Assembly (NCBI RefSeq): GCF_030410375.1
Contig: NZ_JAUHHE010000021.1
Location: 1-41,835, forward strand
Source of the DNA: Zwartia vadi
GTDB lineage: Bacteria; Pseudomonadota; Gammaproteobacteria; Burkholderiales; Burkholderiaceae_B
Length of the DNA stretch: 41,835 bases
Direction of reading: 5' to 3'
The translations under genes were made by a program, and so were the position numbers. Below are positions 1-8,116 of this stretch, piece by piece. Under the pieces are notes generated by a model. That model saw nothing but the letters and a program-made list of their open reading frames with translations, was not told the DNA's origin and did not search any database. Within the stretch, counting starts at the first letter, position 1, and each line of letters starts with the position of its first letter.

Positions 1-60
1 TTTGTCCGTTTCCCGCAGAATCCGAACAATCTGTTCATCGCTGTATCGCGTCTTCTTCAT
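1..60 (-). CDS. IS3-family transposase OrfA, N-terminal fragment (partial)
   Basis: Reading the minus strand from 60, the ATG opens a frame starting M-K-K-T-R-Y-S-D-E-Q-I-V, which matches the N-terminus of IS3-family OrfA proteins (helix-turn-helix subunit that binds the IS ends). A good ribosome site, GAGAGG, lies a few bases upstream. Only 20 residues are in the window. In complete elements OrfA is followed by OrfB (DDE catalytic domain), joined by a -1 frameshift; neither can be seen here. Confidence 0.75.
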   Translation of the reverse strand, partial: MKKTRYSDEQIVRILRETDK

Positions 61-127
61 TTGCCTCTCACTCTCGAAGAGGCCATTGTCTCAAGTTATC
101 TTGGATCGAAAAAGTTGGGACAGGTCA
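1..127 (-). mobile_element. 5' end of an IS3-family insertion sequence, cut by the window edge
   Basis: The minus strand contains a putative terminal repeat at 103-127 (reading TGACCTGTCCCAAC into the element), an untranslated leader and the first 20 codons of OrfA. Only this end is visible, so the element cannot be named, and no target duplication can be checked. The outer boundary at 127 is inferred from the TG...-type terminus typical of the family. Confidence 0.7.
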
Positions 128-189
128 CTCAAGTGTTGTACGAAATTTTTGTTCATGACTATCACAAGCTTAAGATTAGCTAATGAGAT

Positions 190-714
190 CTAGTGTGTTT
201 TGACGGACAGTCTATCCACAACGACTATCGTAATCGCTGTCGCCATCAATACAATTTGAATGGCCATTTGCATGAGAATTGTTTCCATTTCGATTTGTGC
301 AGCGTTAACAAATGTAGCCAATAGATGTACCGCACCGATTGTTACGATGGAGATTGCTAATTTAATTTTTAGAGAGCCTGGATTGACATGAGCGAGCCAT
401 TCTGGCTGATCGGGGTGATCGTCAAGATTCAATCTAGAAACAAAGCTTTCATAACCTCCAACGATCACCATGACAAGAAGATTGGCTACCATCACAATAT
501 CGATCAGGTCCAGAACCTCAAGAATGACATGTCTTTCGGGAGAACGCTTAAATACAATCAACTCAACCACTTCCCACAAATGGATAAAGAATTCGTAGGT
601 ATAGGCTCCAAGCGCAACGATCAGTCCAAAATACAAAGGAAGTTGCAACCATCGCGCTGCAAACATTAGAGACTCCAGGGAGTTTCTTGGATTGACAGGG
701 GGGGTATTTTTCAT
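190..714 (-). CDS. UPF0114 (YqhA/TIGR00645) family inner-membrane protein
   Basis: The 174-residue product has the family N-terminus (S-L-E-S-L-M-F-A-A-R-W-L, then a hydrophobic stretch) and four likely membrane segments near residues 25-45, 68-87, 117-138 and 147-166, with a D-L-I-D-I-V-M-V-A-N-L-L core in the second. Length is normal for the family, whose biochemical role is unknown. AGGAAG precedes the ATG at a good distance. It is the last gene of a three-gene minus-strand operon, 27 nt after the beta-helix-like gene. The 62 bases between its stop and the IS3 end hold nothing I recognise. Confidence 0.85.
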   Translation of the reverse strand: MKNTPPVNPRNSLESLMFAARWLQLPLYFGLIVALGAYTYEFFIHLWEVVELIVFKRSPERHVILEVLDLIDIVMVANLLVMVIVGGYESFVSRLNLDDHPDQPEWLAHVNPGSLKIKLAISIVTIGAVHLLATFVNAAQIEMETILMQMAIQIVLMATAITIVVVDRLSVKTH

Positions 715-741
715 GGTTGCACTTCCTGTTCAATGGAGGAT

Positions 742-1638
742 TTAATCTCGACGAATTGAGTAGACAAGAGTGGAGCGGTTTTTTGATTTTCCTTTGAATG
801 CATAGCGCGCATCAGGATTAGGATTGGGATGAGGTAAATCAATTGAGCTCAATACCACTTCATCACCAAAACATCCGCAGATGTTAATCGAACAATGTTG
901 ATAAATTTCCATGAAGGTGGATCCATCGTCCACTTCAAAATCGAAAATATCTCGATCCGCTCGTTGATCCTTGGTCGCATCAATAATCAAACTTTTATGT
1001 ACTTCCACACGACTACTACTAAAGTTCAGTGCGTCTTCCATTGGATTTTTAATTTCAATACGATCAAACGAGATATGAGAATTCGTGATGTCGAGACCAT
1101 CGTCACCTGAATAAAAAGTTCGAACAGTACGGACATTCCATTCTTTTTTACCTACTCCCAATATTGAAAATCCGTCAATGTCATCTCGCGCAGCGATGGC
1201 CTTTTGTTTTTTTGTTTCACTTAGTGGGTCATGGCGCCCTAGGTAATATGTTGCGATCATCTCCGCATTGAAAGACGACAAGGGCTTTTTACGATTTTCG
1301 ACAACTGAAATTGAGTCTTTCGTCGCATCCTGAAAGTTTCCTAAAAACCAGATTCCGCCGTTATCACTTTGTTTGACAGGTTTATGCTTATCACTTGCTG
1401 CTTTGACATACAAGCGCTTGGCTGAAAGAGTAGATCCCTGATCAAAGATCAAGCATGAGCGGCGCAGTCTTGATTTTGGTTTTAATCCGTTGGTGATCAA
1501 CAGTATCGTGCGATCTTCGATCGTAAGTGTGACACCGCTCTTTACATGGATCTCGGCGTCAATCACATAGGTAGTATGCGCTTTGAGGGTTGTATTATTT
1601 TTTATATCACGCGAGATTAATTCGATACGTTGATTCAT
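742..1638 (-). CDS. Uncharacterised protein with right-handed beta-helix-like repeats
   Basis: I do not recognise a named family. The 298-residue product has short strand-turn repeats of the pectate-lyase-like kind (for example V-K-S-G-V-T-L-T-I-E-D, G-G-I-W-F-L-G-N-F, G-D-D-G-L-D-I-T-N-S-H-I-S-F, E-D-A-L-N-F-S-S-S-R-V-E-V) and D-D-G / E-D-A turns spaced as in parallel beta-helices. There is no signal peptide, so it is probably cytoplasmic or leaves by an unrecognised route. I chose the ATG at 1638 over an in-frame GTG at 1647 because AAAGGTG lies just before the ATG and includes that GTG. It starts 11 nt after the preceding gene and probably shares its transcript. The fold assignment is inference. 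Confidence 0.6.
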   Translation of the reverse strand: MNQRIELISRDIKNNTTLKAHTTYVIDAEIHVKSGVTLTIEDRTILLITNGLKPKSRLRRSCLIFDQGSTLSAKRLYVKAASDKHKPVKQSDNGGIWFLGNFQDATKDSISVVENRKKPLSSFNAEMIATYYLGRHDPLSETKKQKAIAARDDIDGFSILGVGKKEWNVRTVRTFYSGDDGLDITNSHISFDRIEIKNPMEDALNFSSSRVEVHKSLIIDATKDQRADRDIFDFEVDDGSTFMEIYQHCSINICGCFGDEVVLSSIDLPHPNPNPDARYAFKGKSKNRSTLVYSIRRD

Positions 1639-1649
1639 ATTGATCACCT

Positions 1650-2066
1650 TTATTTGCTCATTTTCTTGCGGGTCGATTTTTTGGTAGCGGCAGACTGTTT
1701 GACAGGCTCGGCATGCTCAGTGGCATTTAGTTCAAGCGCTCCTTTCTTAAAGCTGACTGAGCGTGAGGTCTTTTTATTATCAGTCTGTTCGCTTGAGACA
1801 TTTTCCTTCTGACGTCGTTTGCCATTTGAGGTTGGAGCACCGATTATTTCAGTATTATTTTCTCTCATACCCCATTCTTCGGCATCAATTGCCTCGTCAA
1901 AACCAATCAAAATGATGTCTCCAACATGAATATGCACATTGACTTTTCCGTCTGAATGATTGAGCGAACCAGATCGACTGATTGCTTCAGTGATTGAAGC
2001 TGCAGTTTTGGTCGCAAAATCAGTCATACGTACAGTGTGAACATTTTTTGCAGGATTTTTACTCAT
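1650..2066 (-). CDS. Hypothetical protein, first gene of a three-gene operon
   Basis: The 138-residue product is unknown to me. The N-terminal half (about 1-75) could be folded and includes a V-N-V-H-I-H-V-G-D-I-I-L-I-G-F strand-rich stretch. The C-terminal half is low-complexity and rich in Lys, Ser, Thr and Glu, ending in a basic tail (K-K-S-T-R-K-K-M-S-K). No signal peptide or membrane segment is visible. The ATG at 2066 is preferred over an in-frame TTG at 2084 because CAAGAG sits just upstream and the TTG lies inside the IS30 terminal repeat. Only 13 native bases separate this ATG from the IS element, so the original promoter has been displaced. Confidence 0.6.
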   Translation of the reverse strand: MSKNPAKNVHTVRMTDFATKTAASITEAISRSGSLNHSDGKVNVHIHVGDIILIGFDEAIDAEEWGMRENNTEIIGAPTSNGKRRQKENVSSEQTDNKKTSRSVSFKKGALELNATEHAEPVKQSAATKKSTRKKMSK

Positions 2067-2079
2067 TACTCTTGTTGAG

Positions 2080-3198
2080 TTCAAAACTGAAGTGCAACAC
2101 TAACCTTGAGGTACTGTGTTGCGATGAATACCAAATACAAACATCTTAATTGTGAAGAGCGGACGTTGATTCAATTGAGCCTTGAGCGAGGTTGCACCAT
2201 GAGGGCTATCGCTTTGAGCCTGGATCGCAGCGCCAGCTCTATTAGTCGTGAGCTTGCGCGTAACGGATGGTGTGATCCAAGATCTCAGCCCGCTCAAGCC
2301 GGTCGCCCCGCTTTGGCAGGTGGATATCGTGCGGCAAGTGCCCACCAGCGTGCGGCTTTGACTCGCTCCAGAGGCCGCAAGCCTTCTCGCTTGGCGATGG
2401 ACGGCTTTTTGTGGTTTCAAGTTCAAAAACTGCTTAGGCAACGATACTCTCCGGAACAGATTGCGGGCATACTTCCACGCATGTTCCCCGATGATTCCTC
2501 GATGCGTGCCAGTCACGAAACCATTTATACGGCGCTCTACGCAATGCCGCGCGGTGAGCTGCGTACCGAGCTGCTTGCAACCCTGAGGCAAGGACGCAAA
2601 GTTCGTCGTCCTCGCGCACGCGGTGAGGATCGCCGTGGCGAGATTCCTAATATGGTCAGTATTCACCAACGACCACCAGAGGTCGATGAGCGGGTGATCC
2701 CTGGTCACTGGGAGGGCGACCTGATCAAAGGGCGCGGAAATGCTTCGGCTGTCGGCACGCTCGTTGAACGAACAAGTTTGTTTGTGACCTTGGCCAAGGT
2801 TGCAGATGGTGGTGCTCAAGCAGCGGTCGAGGGCTTTAGTATGGTTCTCAACCGGATCGAAGTACAGCGTCGCTTGTCGATGACCTACGACCAAGGCCGC
2901 GAGATGTCTCAGCATGAGAAGCTCTCCGAACGCACAGGCGTAAAGGTGTACTTCGCAGACCCCCACAGCCCTTGGCAGCGTGGCATCAACGAGAACACAA
3001 ACGGATTACTGAGACAATATTTACCCAAGGGAATCGACCTGTCCGTGTTTAGCCAAGAAGAACTGGATAGTGTTGCTTGGGCATTAAATACTAGACCTCG
3101 AAAAAGTCTCGGCTTTAAATGCCCTGCAGAACTCTTTTTACCTGATACATTTAATGCCGACGAGTATTACCGCCGGCTTGTTGCACTTCAAACTTGAA
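2080..3198 (+). mobile_element. Complete IS30-family insertion sequence
   Basis: A single intact transposase gene is bounded by 20-bp imperfect inverted repeats at 2080-2099 and 3179-3198. Both read inward as TTCAA-NNN-TGAAGTGCAACA, identical except for three central positions. The element is about 1.12 kb, normal for the family. The right repeat overlaps the transposase stop codon. I could not see a convincing short target duplication (GAG to the left, ACC to the right), so the exact ends may be off by a few bases. Confidence 0.8.
2124..3197 (+). CDS. IS30-family transposase
   Basis: The 357-residue product has the IS30 layout: an N-terminal helix-turn-helix (M-R-A-I-A-L-S-L-D-R-S-A-S-S-I-S-R-E-L) and a C-terminal DDE integrase core, with Asp in G-H-W-E-G-D-L-I-K-G, a second Asp in M-T-Y-D-Q-G-R-E-M and Glu in W-Q-R-G-I-N-E-N-T-N-G-L-L-R-Q-Y. 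All three catalytic positions are present and the frame is open, so the enzyme is probably active. The start is the ATG at 2124 (M-N-T-K-Y-K-H-L), preceded by TGAGGT, rather than an upstream TTG at 2106. IS30-type enzymes move their element by a circular or dimer intermediate. Confidence 0.92.
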   Translation: MNTKYKHLNCEERTLIQLSLERGCTMRAIALSLDRSASSISRELARNGWCDPRSQPAQAGRPALAGGYRAASAHQRAALTRSRGRKPSRLAMDGFLWFQVQKLLRQRYSPEQIAGILPRMFPDDSSMRASHETIYTALYAMPRGELRTELLATLRQGRKVRRPRARGEDRRGEIPNMVSIHQRPPEVDERVIPGHWEGDLIKGRGNASAVGTLVERTSLFVTLAKVADGGAQAAVEGFSMVLNRIEVQRRLSMTYDQGREMSQHEKLSERTGVKVYFADPHSPWQRGINENTNGLLRQYLPKGIDLSVFSQEELDSVAWALNTRPRKSLGFKCPAELFLPDTFNADEYYRRLVALQT

Positions 3199-3256
3199 AC
3201 CACCCTTTTTACAGTTTTCATGTTGATATGCCTTTCTCTTTAATCGTTCAGATTAA

Positions 3257-4939
3257 CTAAGGATTGGGAAAAAGAGTTTTCCACCAATCACAATGGTGAG
3301 CTAGCCCCCCATCAAAGGGACCTACGACTCCAGGAGTGAATTTAAAAATATCCTGACTGTTTTTATAGCTAGGCCAGACTGGAGCACCCGAGATCTTAGG
3401 CTGACCAGTTGTTGCAAAAGCAGAAAAATATTGAACAATTTGATTGGCAAGCGCTTGTGATGCGAGAGTCAAATTGGGTGCGTTGATTTTTATATTATTT
3501 GAGAAATGAGGAAACAAATAATTGAGTATGGAAGAGTGTACGGGCCCAAGTGGAAAATCCGGATAGGGAGGTAAGATTGCAACGCCCTTGACCAGAGCAT
3601 TTGGATCGGCAAATTCAAAAACATAGGTCAGTCGTGCATCGGGATAAGCAATAATTTTGTCAGCAGTCTTATAGTAGATGCAACTATTGAGGGCCAATTT
3701 AGGATTAAAGTCTGATAAAGCCTCTCCCAATCGATGTGCGCCGACTTTCGGATTTTCAAATCCGTATTTTTTTGCCACTGCTTTTGAGTGTATTCCATAA
3801 AAATTTTCCAACCAAAGACGATTGATTGTTTGATTGTCTAAGGCGGGACCTTTCCCAGCTAGTGCATCCTGCCACCAGTATCCGACATAAATAAGAAGTT
3901 CTTTCTCCATACCACCAATGACGAGAGGAACCGTCGCAAAACTACCGCCGTTTTCGCGATTGAGTGCGTCGGTAATCGAAGTTGGAACGGTTGAGTTCGG
4001 ATGAGAAGGTGTCCCATGCGTTGGGGCATACATAGCGAGATCTGTTGGATGATCATCTGCTAACTTAGTTTGTACTTTTAGAATCTCAGCAACCGATTGA
4101 CGACGTAAACATTTCAAGTCATCATCTTCAGGACATCCGAGTTTTTTTGTGATGACTTTTCCGATCTTATTGATTGCTTCAAAGGTAGTCTTGACTTGCG
4201 ATAAACAGCCTGCACTGACGATCATGGCTTTATGAAAAAGTCCTTTAACCTGATCAGGACTGCTCAGATGTAAGCAGATAGATGCGCCTCCTGCCGACTC
4301 GCCAGCTAAAGTGACGTTATTTGGATCCCCACCAAAAGCTGAAATATTACGTTGTATCCAACGTAAAGCTTCCATTTGATCTTCAATGCCAAAGTTACCG
4401 TTTACTTTTTCTTTAGCTAATCCGGGGAGGGGAACGAAACCAAGAACGCCAAGTCTGTAGTTCGCACTGACGACGATCATCCGACCTTCTGAGGCAAGTT
4501 TATCCAATCTGTATAAACTGGAAGCGCCTCCCACAAAGGCTCCCCCATGTATCCAGAAGAAAACAGGCAATTTTTCTCCTGGCTTGAGATCTGCAGGGGC
4601 AGAGACGTTGATGCTCAGGCAATCTTCTTCGATACTGCTATCGGTTAAGTTAAATCTTGATACTTGAGGGCAAGCAGGTCCAAATTCCCTGGCGTCAAAA
4701 ATACCGTTCCAAGGGATTGCAGGCTGAGGCAAACTCCAGCGTAATTCTCCAGTTGGATTTTGCGCAAAAGGTACACCACGATATTCAATGACGCTTTTAC
4801 CCGATCCTGCTTTGCGGATATGCCCTTGTAAAAGGCCAGAGTCTATTTTTATGGGATGATGAGTTTGTGACGCAAAAACGGCCGTCGAGCATAGTAAGTA
4901 AAGTGCGATTAAAGCAATCTGGGTCGTTGTTAAACGCAT
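3257..4939 (-). CDS. Exported carboxylesterase (type-B carboxylesterase/lipase family)
   Basis: The product has the family hallmarks: Y-R-G-V-P-F-A near the N-terminus, E-D-C-L-S-I-N-V, the oxyanion loop H-G-G-A-F-V-G-G, the nucleophile elbow G-E-S-A-G-G-A-S, a Glu-containing G-G-M-E-K-E-L segment where the acidic triad residue normally lies, and the catalytic His in G-P-V-H-S-S-I-L-N-Y-L-F. It hydrolyses carboxylic esters. From the ATG at 4939 it is 560 residues and opens with a Sec signal peptide (hydrophobic run ending A-V-F-A-S), which argues against the in-frame GTG at 4999. No strong ribosome site is seen. A tandem-decamer element lies 74 nt upstream. The natural substrate is not predictable from the sequence. 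Confidence 0.88.
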   Translation of the reverse strand: MRLTTTQIALIALYLLCSTAVFASQTHHPIKIDSGLLQGHIRKAGSGKSVIEYRGVPFAQNPTGELRWSLPQPAIPWNGIFDAREFGPACPQVSRFNLTDSSIEEDCLSINVSAPADLKPGEKLPVFFWIHGGAFVGGASSLYRLDKLASEGRMIVVSANYRLGVLGFVPLPGLAKEKVNGNFGIEDQMEALRWIQRNISAFGGDPNNVTLAGESAGGASICLHLSSPDQVKGLFHKAMIVSAGCLSQVKTTFEAINKIGKVITKKLGCPEDDDLKCLRRQSVAEILKVQTKLADDHPTDLAMYAPTHGTPSHPNSTVPTSITDALNRENGGSFATVPLVIGGMEKELLIYVGYWWQDALAGKGPALDNQTINRLWLENFYGIHSKAVAKKYGFENPKVGAHRLGEALSDFNPKLALNSCIYYKTADKIIAYPDARLTYVFEFADPNALVKGVAILPPYPDFPLGPVHSSILNYLFPHFSNNIKINAPNLTLASQALANQIVQYFSAFATTGQPKISGAPVWPSYKNSQDIFKFTPGVVGPFDGGLAHHCDWWKTLFPNP

Positions 4940-5013
4940 CTTGTTTGATATTATTTTCAGTGGATTTTTAGAACGTTTGTCTTCATAAAAATGTATCACT
5001 TAAGGTGCATATC

Positions 5014-5033
5014 AATAGCGACCAATTGCGACA
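5014..5033 (-). promoter_or_regulatory. Tandem-decamer element, copy 1 (upstream of the esterase)
   Basis: On the minus strand this reads TGTCGCAATT-GGTCGCTATT, two copies of a 10-bp unit in direct orientation. It lies between the stop of the PLP-enzyme gene and the esterase start, in the same orientation as the esterase. Four similar elements occur at 6371, 9463, 10788 and 13571. Confidence 0.55.
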
Positions 5034-5040
5034 TATTTTG

Positions 5041-6294
5041 TCAAAGCCATTGACCTGTATTCCAAAATTTCTCTAGTCGCAATAAAGGTACTTGGTACTG
5101 TAGGCCAGATTTTTCAATCCACGCAGAATTGTAGTAATTGTCTGCATACCTTAGGCCCCCATCGCAAATAATAGAGACGATAGCGCCGGATTGACCGGAT
5201 TGATGCATTTGGCTGGCGATACTCAGTGCTCCGCAAAAGTTAGTGCCTGATGAGGGCCCCACTTCGAATCCGACAAGTTTGGTTAAAAGATGCATGGCTG
5301 CGATTGAGTCTGCATCGGGTACCTTGATGATTTTGTCAACACCTTCGCGCAGCAGACTGAAGGTGTTTCCCATTTTGATTGGACCTCGAGAGCCAATACC
5401 CTCAATTCTTGAGCCAGTCGATATTGAAAGCTCGCTTTGACCCGTTTGAAACCAATCCATTAATACGGAGTCTTCGGGATCAACGACCAGAAGTCTAGCG
5501 GGACATGCTTTGTCGTAGTCAGCCCATTTTCTTAAATATCTTGCAATGCTTGTGGCGGTTCCTCCCGAGCCCGCTCCCGTTATAAACCACTGTGGACATG
5601 CATGGTCGCTATGCTGGAGTTGCAGATAGATTTCGTTTGCCATATTCATCGTAGCTGCCGGATGACCTTTGTAGTAATCCAGGGCTTTTTCAGCATTGGC
5701 GAACTGATCGATGTTGTATGCGTGTGGCTGTTTTTCTAAAGCAAGCCGAATAAATTCGGCAGGACTTGTATTCTGAGTCAAAATTTCAGTGTTTCCACCA
5801 AAGCCTCGAATCGCACGCAATTTTCCTTCGCTTACTCCGGCACGCATGACCGCGGTAAATTTCAAATTAAGAAGCTTTGCAAAGTAGGCCTCTCCAATGG
5901 CCGTATTTCCGCTCGATGCCTCGTAGAGGTGCGTGTGCGGACCAATTTTTCCCTCAATCAATGCATGCATCAACAGCGCCCAAGCAACGCGATGTTTTAA
6001 GCTTCCCGTCCTGGATTTAGATTCGTCTTTTAGATAGATGCTGATTCTTTGATCAAACGGGCAATCCAGTTTGATCAATGGCGTGATGCCTGACTGCTCA
6101 CGATCTCGCCACATTTTTTTAATTGCGTCACGTATCCAGAGCGAATGCGTTCCCGAAGCATTGTGGTTGGCGTCAACAAATTTATAGCGTGGATCTGAAA
6201 GTGCAAACGGCATACCCAATGTGAGCCCGCCTATGCCGATCAGTCCATTTTTTAAGAACTTTCTTAATGAGGTATTCGGAATTTTAGTATTCAT
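5041..6294 (-). CDS. PLP-dependent enzyme of the cysteine synthase/cysteine desulfhydrase fold with a Tat-like N-terminal leader
   Basis: Residues about 50-400 form a fold-type II PLP enzyme: Schiff-base Lys100 in T-G-S-L-K-H-R, substrate loop S-S-G-N-T (127-131) and phosphate cup G-A-G-S-G-G-T. The motif pattern resembles cytoplasmic PLP-dependent cysteine synthase-like / Cds1-type L-cysteine desulfhydrases, so release of sulfide from cysteine is a reasonable guess. Unlike them it has about 50 extra N-terminal residues, with S-L-R-K-F-L-K at 9-15 followed by a hydrophobic, glycine-rich run to about 32 and A-L-S. This matches the Tat consensus S-R-R-x-F-L-K except for the first Arg. Export, or membrane anchoring, of a PLP enzyme would be unusual. 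It is transcribed towards the esterase, with 41 nt between it and that gene's longest frame. Confidence 0.8.
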   Translation of the reverse strand: MNTKIPNTSLRKFLKNGLIGIGGLTLGMPFALSDPRYKFVDANHNASGTHSLWIRDAIKKMWRDREQSGITPLIKLDCPFDQRISIYLKDESKSRTGSLKHRVAWALLMHALIEGKIGPHTHLYEASSGNTAIGEAYFAKLLNLKFTAVMRAGVSEGKLRAIRGFGGNTEILTQNTSPAEFIRLALEKQPHAYNIDQFANAEKALDYYKGHPAATMNMANEIYLQLQHSDHACPQWFITGAGSGGTATSIARYLRKWADYDKACPARLLVVDPEDSVLMDWFQTGQSELSISTGSRIEGIGSRGPIKMGNTFSLLREGVDKIIKVPDADSIAAMHLLTKLVGFEVGPSSGTNFCGALSIASQMHQSGQSGAIVSIICDGGLRYADNYYNSAWIEKSGLQYQVPLLRLEKFWNTGQWL

Positions 6295-6370
6295 TGATCG
6301 ATGCCTAAGATTTGGCTGGAGTGCAGTGTTTCGTAAATTTTATCGCCACTGAAGTTGAACGTATTTATAT

Positions 6371-6390
6371 CGTCAGAATTTGTCGGAATT
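6371..6390 (+). promoter_or_regulatory. Tandem-decamer element, copy 2 (between divergent PLP-enzyme and methyltransferase genes)
   Basis: Reads CGTCAGAATT-TGTCGGAATT. It lies exactly 90 nt before the methyltransferase ATG, the same distance as copy 3 has from the porin ATG. A possible -10 hexamer TATATT at 6419-6424 has no good -35 partner, which would fit an activator-dependent promoter. The 186-bp gap is the divergent promoter region for both neighbours. Confidence 0.6.
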
Positions 6391-6480
6391 CATATCACTG
6401 ATTTTTTATATACGAATGTATATTTCTAATTGTGATTTTCCGTGCAGAACTTAATTTATTGAAGGTGCAAGCACTTATTC

Positions 6481-7716
6481 ATGAACGCACAGTCATTGTC
6501 TGAACAGTATCGCAATTGGGTCTATCCCCGTCCGGTCATGGATATGCAACAGGCGATTTCAACAGGTGCCTATCTCGAAATCGGCGATCCCACATTCTAT
6601 TGGCCCTTAATGTTGTCAGATAGAAATCTTGTCGAGACTAGGCTGGATATTTTGTGCGCGGGATGCGGGAGTAATCAAGCCGCTTATTACGCTTGTCAGA
6701 ATCCAAACTGGAATGTACTGGGAATCGATCTATCAGAATCGAGTTTATCGCATCAGAAGTTTCTCAAAGAGCGCCATGGATTGAGTAATCTAGAAATCCT
6801 TGAAATGGATCTCACGAAAATTTCGCAGCTCGGTCGAAGTTTTGATTTCATCACATGCACAGGAGTATTGCATCACTTAGAAGATCCGGATGCTGGTCTC
6901 AAGGCGCTTGCCTCTGTTTTGCGCCCAGATGGCATACTGAACATCATGGTTTATGGAAAACATTTGCGCATGGGAGTCTATCCCCTCCAAGAAGCATTCC
7001 GACTGATTCGACTAGAGCAAACAACAGAAGATGTCTCTCTCATTAAAGACGTTCTGTACTCGTTACCTCAAGATCATCCGGTCAAGCGCTACATCCATCA
7101 CTCTGGAGATTTACATTATGACGCAGGGATTGTTGATACTTTTCTCAATCCTATTGATCAGGCTTACTCAGTCAAGGAGATCTTTTCTTTCACCAGACGT
7201 GCAGGTTTAGAGTTTTTAAATTGGTGTGAACCTGCGGAGTACAGTTTGCGAGCGCAAGTTACTGAGGATCATCCTCTTTGGTCGAGATTGGGTGATCTCT
7301 CAATTGAACAATCCGCTCATGTTTGCGATTTATTGTTGCAGTCTCGCGGAACCCACCGCTGGTTCGCCGCACATCCTGATTATGTATCTCGGGTGTCTAT
7401 TCCATTTGAGAATGATTCTTTATTTGATTTCACCTTTCGTTTATCTCCCGGTGCGAATATCAATCACGATCATGAGTCTGCTGACTTTTCAGTATTGCAG
7501 GGCACCAGAGGTAATCTTCACTTCACTATGCCGAAATATTTACATCAACTTCTTGAGGCCATGGAAGCACGTAGATCAATCCGATCCGTTATTGATTTAA
7601 AACCTGATAAAACTTTTATCGATGAATCCTACAAAGTCTTCGTGGCCCGTACGTTGAGGGAGCTTTATGAAATGGGACACGTTCAAATTTTTATGCCAAT
7701 TCAAACTCAAGCTTGA
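6481..7716 (+). CDS. Class I SAM-dependent methyltransferase with an uncharacterised C-terminal domain
   Basis: Residues about 50-165 form a Rossmann methyltransferase: motif I I-L-C-A-G-C-G-S-N (57-65), acidic motif II in V-L-G-I-D-L-S-E-S-S, motif post-II M-D-L-T-K-I and V-L-H-H-L-E-D-P before L-R-P-D-G. These bind S-adenosylmethionine. The remaining 240 residues are not familiar and probably give substrate specificity. At 411 residues it is much longer than a minimal small-molecule methyltransferase. No signal peptide is visible. AAGGTG lies 13 nt before the ATG, a long spacing. It is followed after 18 nt by the EF-hand gene, so the two are probably co-transcribed from the promoter carrying decamer copy 2. 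Substrate unknown. Confidence 0.8.
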   Translation: MNAQSLSEQYRNWVYPRPVMDMQQAISTGAYLEIGDPTFYWPLMLSDRNLVETRLDILCAGCGSNQAAYYACQNPNWNVLGIDLSESSLSHQKFLKERHGLSNLEILEMDLTKISQLGRSFDFITCTGVLHHLEDPDAGLKALASVLRPDGILNIMVYGKHLRMGVYPLQEAFRLIRLEQTTEDVSLIKDVLYSLPQDHPVKRYIHHSGDLHYDAGIVDTFLNPIDQAYSVKEIFSFTRRAGLEFLNWCEPAEYSLRAQVTEDHPLWSRLGDLSIEQSAHVCDLLLQSRGTHRWFAAHPDYVSRVSIPFENDSLFDFTFRLSPGANINHDHESADFSVLQGTRGNLHFTMPKYLHQLLEAMEARRSIRSVIDLKPDKTFIDESYKVFVARTLRELYEMGHVQIFMPIQTQA

Positions 7717-7734
7717 TACTTAAAGGAGAGTAAG

Positions 7735-8103
7735 TTGAAAAAATTTTCTATCGCTTTAACAGTTGCGGCACTTAGCAGTGCTGCTTTCGCACAAAATGTG
7801 GGAGGGGTCGGTGGGAATGGTGGTGCGATTGTTGAAGACCCCGCAAGAGGTGGTATTGCCCCGGATATAAGGTCGGGTGCATATGCTGGTACCGGAGGCA
7901 AAGGATCGGCAGGTGGTAACGGCGGGGCTGGTTCACCATTCGACGAATGGGATTTGGATAGAAATGGCTTTTTAAGCACTGCTGAAGCGAATCAGGCAGG
8001 TTTTACAGAGGCACAGTTCATTGCTATGGATACAGATCGAGATGGACGAGTGACTCTTAAAGAGTTTACGGTTGCCAGCATCATGCCTATCCGAAGTCGT
8101 TAA
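7735..8103 (+). CDS. Secreted glycine-rich protein with an EF-hand pair
   Basis: The 122-residue product has a Sec signal peptide (about 1-19, ending A-A-F-A-Q), a glycine-rich linker (about 22-66, with G-G-V-G-G-N-G-G and G-G-K-G-S-A-G-G) and two canonical EF-hand loops: D73-L-D-R-N-G to E84 and D99-T-D-R-D-G to E110. It should bind calcium in the periplasm or outside the cell. The start is TTG at 7735, supported by a strong AAAGGAGAG ending 4 nt before it; there is no ATG option that keeps the signal peptide. It ends 13 nt before the stop of the convergent lipoprotein gene. Its partner is unknown. Confidence 0.82.
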   Translation: MKKFSIALTVAALSSAAFAQNVGGVGGNGGAIVEDPARGGIAPDIRSGAYAGTGGKGSAGGNGGAGSPFDEWDLDRNGFLSTAEANQAGFTEAQFIAMDTDRDGRVTLKEFTVASIMPIRSR

Positions 8104-8116
8104 TTCGAATGATCAT

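Noticed and set aside
2..193. Plus-strand 63-residue open frame at the left edge
   Set aside because: It is antisense to the IS3 OrfA start and leader, which has a matching family N-terminus and ribosome site on the minus strand.
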